Source of the DNA: Streptomyces ureilyticus
GTDB lineage: Bacteria; Actinomycetota; Actinomycetes; Streptomycetales; Streptomycetaceae
Length of the DNA stretch: 64,000 nt
Direction: 5' to 3'
NCBI RefSeq assembly: GCF_011045025.1
Contig: NZ_JAAKZX010000001.1
Location: forward strand, 1 to 64,000
Shown: in pieces, positions 60,480-64,000 of the stretch
How positions within the stretch are numbered: the first letter of the stretch is position 1
Layout: every line of letters starts with the position of its first letter
The notes under the pieces: model-generated
Databases searched by the model: none
What the model was told of the DNA's origin: nothing
What the model saw: the letters and a program-made list of their open reading frames with translations, nothing else
Position numbers and translations under genes: made by a program

Positions 60480-60508
60480 CGCGGGTTATCTGGCCAGACT
60501 GACCATTG
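60480..60508 (-). repeat. 29-bp repeat with TCTGGCCAGA core, copy 2 (inverted)
   Basis: Reverse complement of 37260-37288 without mismatch. It lies 60 bases beyond the stop of the large minus-strand gene. The two copies bracket 23.2 kb in inverted orientation. Confidence 0.6.
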
Positions 60509-60571
60509 ACCGGTGCCCGGCCGGGCACGGGGCGACGACGATGGCCGCCCGGGCGCCCGACCGGAGCCGGG

Positions 60572-63500
60572 TCAGCGCTGGTTGGGCTTGCGGGTCGGCT
60601 GCTGCTCGGCGCCGTCGCGGCGGAGGTGTCCGGCCTGTTCGGTGCCGTTGGCGGAATTCTTCGCTCCCCGCCTGGTCGTGGTCGACCGTCCCCGGGCCGC
60701 TGACGTGGAGACGTGTTTGGTGGCACCCGGCATGGGCCGCTCCAGGGCCTCCCCCATCTTGCGCATCTCCGGGATGTCGACCGTGCTCGGTGCCGTCCCG
60801 TTCGCGGGCGGGGGCGGTGTGCTGCCGCCTCCGCGCCGAGGCCCGCTGTACTCGAGGGCCGCATCTCCCAACCGCAGCAGCGCCTCCGCGCTCGGCAGGT
60901 CCCGGCCCTGCTCCGTACCGTCACTCTCGTCGTTCCGCCGGAGCTTGTCCGCACCGGCCTGCGCCCATCCGGCGATCTTCTCGCACGCCCGGATCGAGAC
61001 CTTGCGGAAGAAGCCCGCGACACGGCCGTCGCCCATGAACCTGCCGAAGTGCTCGCCTGCCCGCTCCCTGATGACGCGCATCAGGTTGCCGAAGGCGCCC
61101 CTGACCGTCTGGATGCGCTGCCACTCCGGCAGGTCCTGGAGGGCGGGGGCGTGCCCGTCGGCTTCTCCCAGCGCCGTGTTGACCGCGCCCGCCTCCTGCT
61201 GCGGGTCGCGGTCTTCCTGCGTCTCCTGCTCGCCGGAGGGTGCGGCTGCCACGGGCTCCGGCTCAGCCGGGGCGACCGGAGTGGACTGCACCTCAGCGGC
61301 CGGCGGCGCTTCCGGGGCGGGCTCGACCTTGGGTACGGCGTCGGCGAGCATCTGCTGGAGCTTGAGCAGGCCCGCCTGCACGTCGGCGAACAGGTCCTCG
61401 CCCGTGCCCTTGTCGGCGGGAACGGTCTCGTCCCAGGCCTCCTTGACGGACGCGAAGTCGGCGACGACGTCGACCGGCCGGTCCTCCGTCTGCCCGGAGG
61501 TGTCCGCCGCGCCGGTCCACAGCGGCAGATCCCCAAACGGTTCAGGCGAAGCGGGCTCCACAGTCTCAGCCTGCGCGGGGGCGGCGGCCTCCGGGTTCTC
61601 GGGTGTCGCGGGACGGGCGGGTGTGGCCATCTCGGGGTCCTCCGGAGCGTCAGGGCGCGGGGCAGGCGGTTCGGTCTGGGGCGAAGCGGCGGCCTGCTCC
61701 GGAGCGGGGGCGTCCGCAGGCGCGGGCAGGGCGCGCAGCTGCTCGTACGCGCTCGGTGCGGCGAGGGCCAGCACCTCGGCCCGTCGGCCTCCCTCCTGCG
61801 CGAGGTAGGCCCACACACGGTGGTCGGAACCGCCGTTGGTGACCATGGCGTCGGCAGCCTGCGCGAACTGTGCCGTGAAGTCATCCAGGCTGGCGGTGTG
61901 CGCGGCCCGGATCAGGTCGCTGTGTTCGGCGGCGGTCTGCACCAGCCAGGTCGCGAAGTCGTCCACGCTGGGCGCCATGCCGTCCCGCAGGGTGTCGCGC
62001 ACCGTGCTGATGAGAGCCTGGCGCACTCCGTCGGTGTTCCAGGCCGGGGCCATCGGGCCATGGGGCAGGTGCCCGGCGAGCCACGTCTCCGTCTCCTCAT
62101 GAGTCACCAGATGCTCCGCCCGCTGAGCCGGGCGCGTGAGCATGGGCACCTGCACCGCGACCGGCAGGGACAGCCCCGGCAGGTCGGCGGCGGTGACGCC
62201 CGGCAAGACGAGGGTGTGGGAGGCGCCCTCGGCGTCGACCCGGGCGATCAGCTGTCCCTCGCTTCCCTCCCGCAGCCCGAGCGCGACCACGGGCCCGCCT
62301 ACCGGTTCGGGTGCCGGGGCAGGTTCCGGCGCCGGGGGCGGGGTCTGCTGTGCGCTGTCCTCGCGGACCGGCTCGGCTGGCACGGCGGGCGCGGCTTCCT
62401 GTTCCCGGGCGGCCGCGCGTTCGGCCTGGACCGCGTCCAGCGTGGCCTGGAGGCGGCCGTGAAGCCGCGTGGTGTCGTACAGCAGGTGGGCGAGCGGGTG
62501 GGCCAGGAAGCTGCGTGCGTAGGAGTCGGGGTCCACCGGGAGAGTGCTGCCCCAAGCGTTGACCGCCTGCTGAACAGCATCGAGTTGAGTGGCCATCTGC
62601 CGGGCGCCGTGGGCGTTGGTGACGGCCCCCGCCATGTCGTCGAGCCGTAGGGCCAGCTCCTGGAACCGTGGGTCCTCTTCGTAGTCCCGGGTCACCTGCG
62701 CGGCCGCGACAACGATCGTGTCGAGGTGCTGGATCGCAGTGTCCCGCAGTTCGGTACGCAGCACGTTCGCCCGCGAGAGCAGATCGTCGCCGGAGACCGC
62801 GGTGGGCGGCTCGCCGTAGGGCGTGCCGGTGAATGCGGAGAACAGTACGGCTCCCTGGTCCGCCGCCTCCTCGGGTGCGTCGGCGAGGGTCGTGACGTCG
62901 GCGGGCAGGCCGTCGACCGTCAGGCGCGCGAACCATCGCCCGGCAGCGGACAGGTGCAGGGTGGCGACAGTGGCGTCGCCGTGGCGGAGTTCGCCGGAGT
63001 CGGCTGCTTGGCCGTCCAGGCCAGACAGGTGGAGCTGATAGCCGGGGTCGGCGGCGAGCGGTGCGGCCGGCGTGAAGTACCGCCGAGGCTCGGGCGGTTC
63101 CTCGATGGACGTCGTTCCCTCTTCGGAGTCGGCGCCCATGCTGCCCTCTATCGGCATGGCGGGAGCATCGGCTTCCGTGGGGGCCTCGTCGCTCTCCGGG
63201 GAGGCGACACCTCCGTCGGTAGCCGCCGGGGTGGCGGTCTCCGTGTCCTCGGGTGTCGCGGGACGGGCGGGTGTGGCCATTTCGGGGTCCTCCGGTGCTT
63301 CGGCGCTCGGGGCAGGCTGTTCGGTCGGGGGCGCAGCGGCGGCCCGCTCCGGGGCGAGGGCGTCCGCAGGCGCAGGCAGGGCGAGCAGCTGCTCGTACGC
63401 TCCCGGAGCGGCCAGGGCCAGGACCTCGTCCCGCCGGGTTCCCTCGTCCCCGAGGTAGGTCCACAGCAGGTACTCGGAACCGCCATCCGTCACGAGGGAG

Positions 63501-64000
63501 TCGGCGACCTGCGCGAACAGGGGCCGGAACTCGGCTATGCCAGCGGCGGCGTGCGCCATGCGGAGCAGGTCGTCTTGCTCAGCGGCGGTGTTCACCAGCC
63601 AGGCGGCGACGTCGTCCACGCTGGGCGCCATGCCATCGCGCAGGGTGTCGCGGACCGCGACGACGAGCGCCGCGCGCACTCCGGCGGTGTCCCAGGTCGG
63701 GGCCAGCAGTCCGCCGGGCAGGTGCACGGCGAGCCAGGCTTCCGTCTCCTCGTCCGCGACCAGGTGCTCCGCGCGCTGGGCCGGGCGGACCAGCATGGGA
63801 ATGCCGACGGCGACGGGCATGGGCTGCTCCGGCAGGTCGGCGACGCTGACCCCGGGCAGGACGAGGGTCCGCGAGACGTCGCCGGTCTCGACCCGGGCGA
63901 TCACCTGTTCCTCCGTGTCGCCCCACAGTGAAATGGAGACGCGGGGGCCGCGCACCGGCTCCGCCGCCGAGGCGGGCACCGGGTCCGGGGCGGGATCGGG
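60572..64000 (-). CDS. Large duplicated protein, N-terminus outside the window
   Basis: At least 1,142 residues. The frame stays open through the right edge, so an apparent GTG at 63979 is probably internal. Two long homologous halves each carry RTLVLPGV or HTLVLPGV, then RPAQRAEHLV..EETE.WLA.HLP, DTLRDGMAPSVDD and ALAAP.AYEQL.ALPAPADA, then the same Pro/Ala/Glu-rich linker (EDPEMATPARPATPE). The C-terminal 200 residues are helical and basic (RIQTVRGAFGNLMRVIRERAGEHFGRF). No catalytic motif. It might be the tail of a very large plasmid protein. Confidence 0.7.
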   Translation of the reverse strand, partial: PDPAPDPVPASAAEPVRGPRVSISLWGDTEEQVIARVETGDVSRTLVLPGVSVADLPEQPMPVAVGIPMLVRPAQRAEHLVADEETEAWLAVHLPGGLLAPTWDTAGVRAALVVAVRDTLRDGMAPSVDDVAAWLVNTAAEQDDLLRMAHAAAGIAEFRPLFAQVADSLVTDGGSEYLLWTYLGDEGTRRDEVLALAAPGAYEQLLALPAPADALAPERAAAAPPTEQPAPSAEAPEDPEMATPARPATPEDTETATPAATDGGVASPESDEAPTEADAPAMPIEGSMGADSEEGTTSIEEPPEPRRYFTPAAPLAADPGYQLHLSGLDGQAADSGELRHGDATVATLHLSAAGRWFARLTVDGLPADVTTLADAPEEAADQGAVLFSAFTGTPYGEPPTAVSGDDLLSRANVLRTELRDTAIQHLDTIVVAAAQVTRDYEEDPRFQELALRLDDMAGAVTNAHGARQMATQLDAVQQAVNAWGSTLPVDPDSYARSFLAHPLAHLLYDTTRLHGRLQATLDAVQAERAAAREQEAAPAVPAEPVREDSAQQTPPPAPEPAPAPEPVGGPVVALGLREGSEGQLIARVDAEGASHTLVLPGVTAADLPGLSLPVAVQVPMLTRPAQRAEHLVTHEETETWLAGHLPHGPMAPAWNTDGVRQALISTVRDTLRDGMAPSVDDFATWLVQTAAEHSDLIRAAHTASLDDFTAQFAQAADAMVTNGGSDHRVWAYLAQEGGRRAEVLALAAPSAYEQLRALPAPADAPAPEQAAASPQTEPPAPRPDAPEDPEMATPARPATPENPEAAAPAQAETVEPASPEPFGDLPLWTGAADTSGQTEDRPVDVVADFASVKEAWDETVPADKGTGEDLFADVQAGLLKLQQMLADAVPKVEPAPEAPPAAEVQSTPVAPAEPEPVAAAPSGEQETQEDRDPQQEAGAVNTALGEADGHAPALQDLPEWQRIQTVRGAFGNLMRVIRERAGEHFGRFMGDGRVAGFFRKVSIRACEKIAGWAQAGADKLRRNDESDGTEQGRDLPSAEALLRLGDAALEYSGPRRGGGSTPPPPANGTAPSTVDIPEMRKMGEALERPMPGATKHVSTSAARGRSTTTRRGAKNSANGTEQAGHLRRDGAEQQPTRKPNQR

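Larger units (their letters stand above)
60133..60571. other. Intergenic region with two repeat sites
   Basis: 440 bases between two minus-strand genes. It holds the 42-bp palindrome at 60343 and the inverted 29-bp repeat at 60480. No supported gene. Confidence 0.55.

Noticed and set aside
1-64000. tRNA and rRNA genes
   Set aside because: Reading for T-loop GTTCRANNC contexts with matching acceptor stems gave nothing convincing on either strand; no rRNA-like stretches were seen.

Overview
The window is about 70% GC and uses high-GC actinobacterial codons. Its families (actinobacterial relaxase and type IV secretion genes, a CYP157/CYP154-like P450 pair, SCO6880-type protein, DUF4913, TfuA/YcaO) point to Streptomyces or a close relative. 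Conjugation genes, two recombination/maintenance blocks, no rRNA or tRNA genes and hardly any housekeeping genes indicate a large plasmid or integrative conjugative element. The first 155 bases begin with five Gs and fold into nested inverted repeats, so position 1 could be the end of a linear plasmid; this is not proven.

Layout. (1) 1-9.7 kb: eleven plus-strand genes, mostly without recognisable family, ending in a C5-cytosine DNA methyltransferase. Every gene is preceded by the same composite leader: a GC-rich hairpin with the loop GCGGGAAT, then ACCGA..CCTCAAC, then the ribosome binding site. Three near-identical promoters drive the block. (2) 9.7-12.6 kb: a helix-turn-helix regulator, an anti-sigma-type ATPase and small proteins. 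(3) 12.7-26 kb: conjugation. There is a candidate oriT palindrome, MobC, relaxase, an accessory protein, a VirB1-like peptidoglycan hydrolase, and an operon with VirB6-, VirB4- and VirD4-like proteins. (4) 26.5-32.7 kb: a membrane protein, an ImmA/IrrE-type HExxH protein, two P450s and a regulator flanked by copies of a motif that also precedes the secretion operon. (5) 33-37.3 kb: small secreted proteins, a lipoprotein and an orphan TrpA-like protein. (6) 37.4-42.7 kb: a minus-strand operon-like run with a zeta-toxin pair, zinc-ribbon proteins, a DUF4326 protein and an HTH/coiled-coil protein. (7) 42.66-42.87 kb: a regular array of sixteen CGTCA(A/G)G half-sites in strictly alternating orientation every 13-14 bp. 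(8) 43-52.3 kb: a plus-strand run with three related Cys-containing proteins, a tyrosine recombinase and HTH proteins. (9) 52.4-60.1 kb: a six-repeat protein, a TPR regulator and a RiPP-type cluster (two 2OG-Fe oxygenases, a 54-residue candidate precursor, YcaO, TfuA, APH-fold kinase). (10) 60.1-64 kb: a 42-bp perfect palindrome, then a large internally duplicated protein that runs off the window.

How the parts fit. MobC, relaxase, coupling protein and secretion genes should suffice for relaxase-led, single-strand conjugative transfer. The first block, with a methyltransferase and hairpin-rich leaders next to the mobilisation genes, could be the region first established in the recipient (inference). 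The half-site array and its flanking gene could be a partition or master operator site. The RiPP cluster is accessory cargo whose gene set does not match thioamitide clusters in full.
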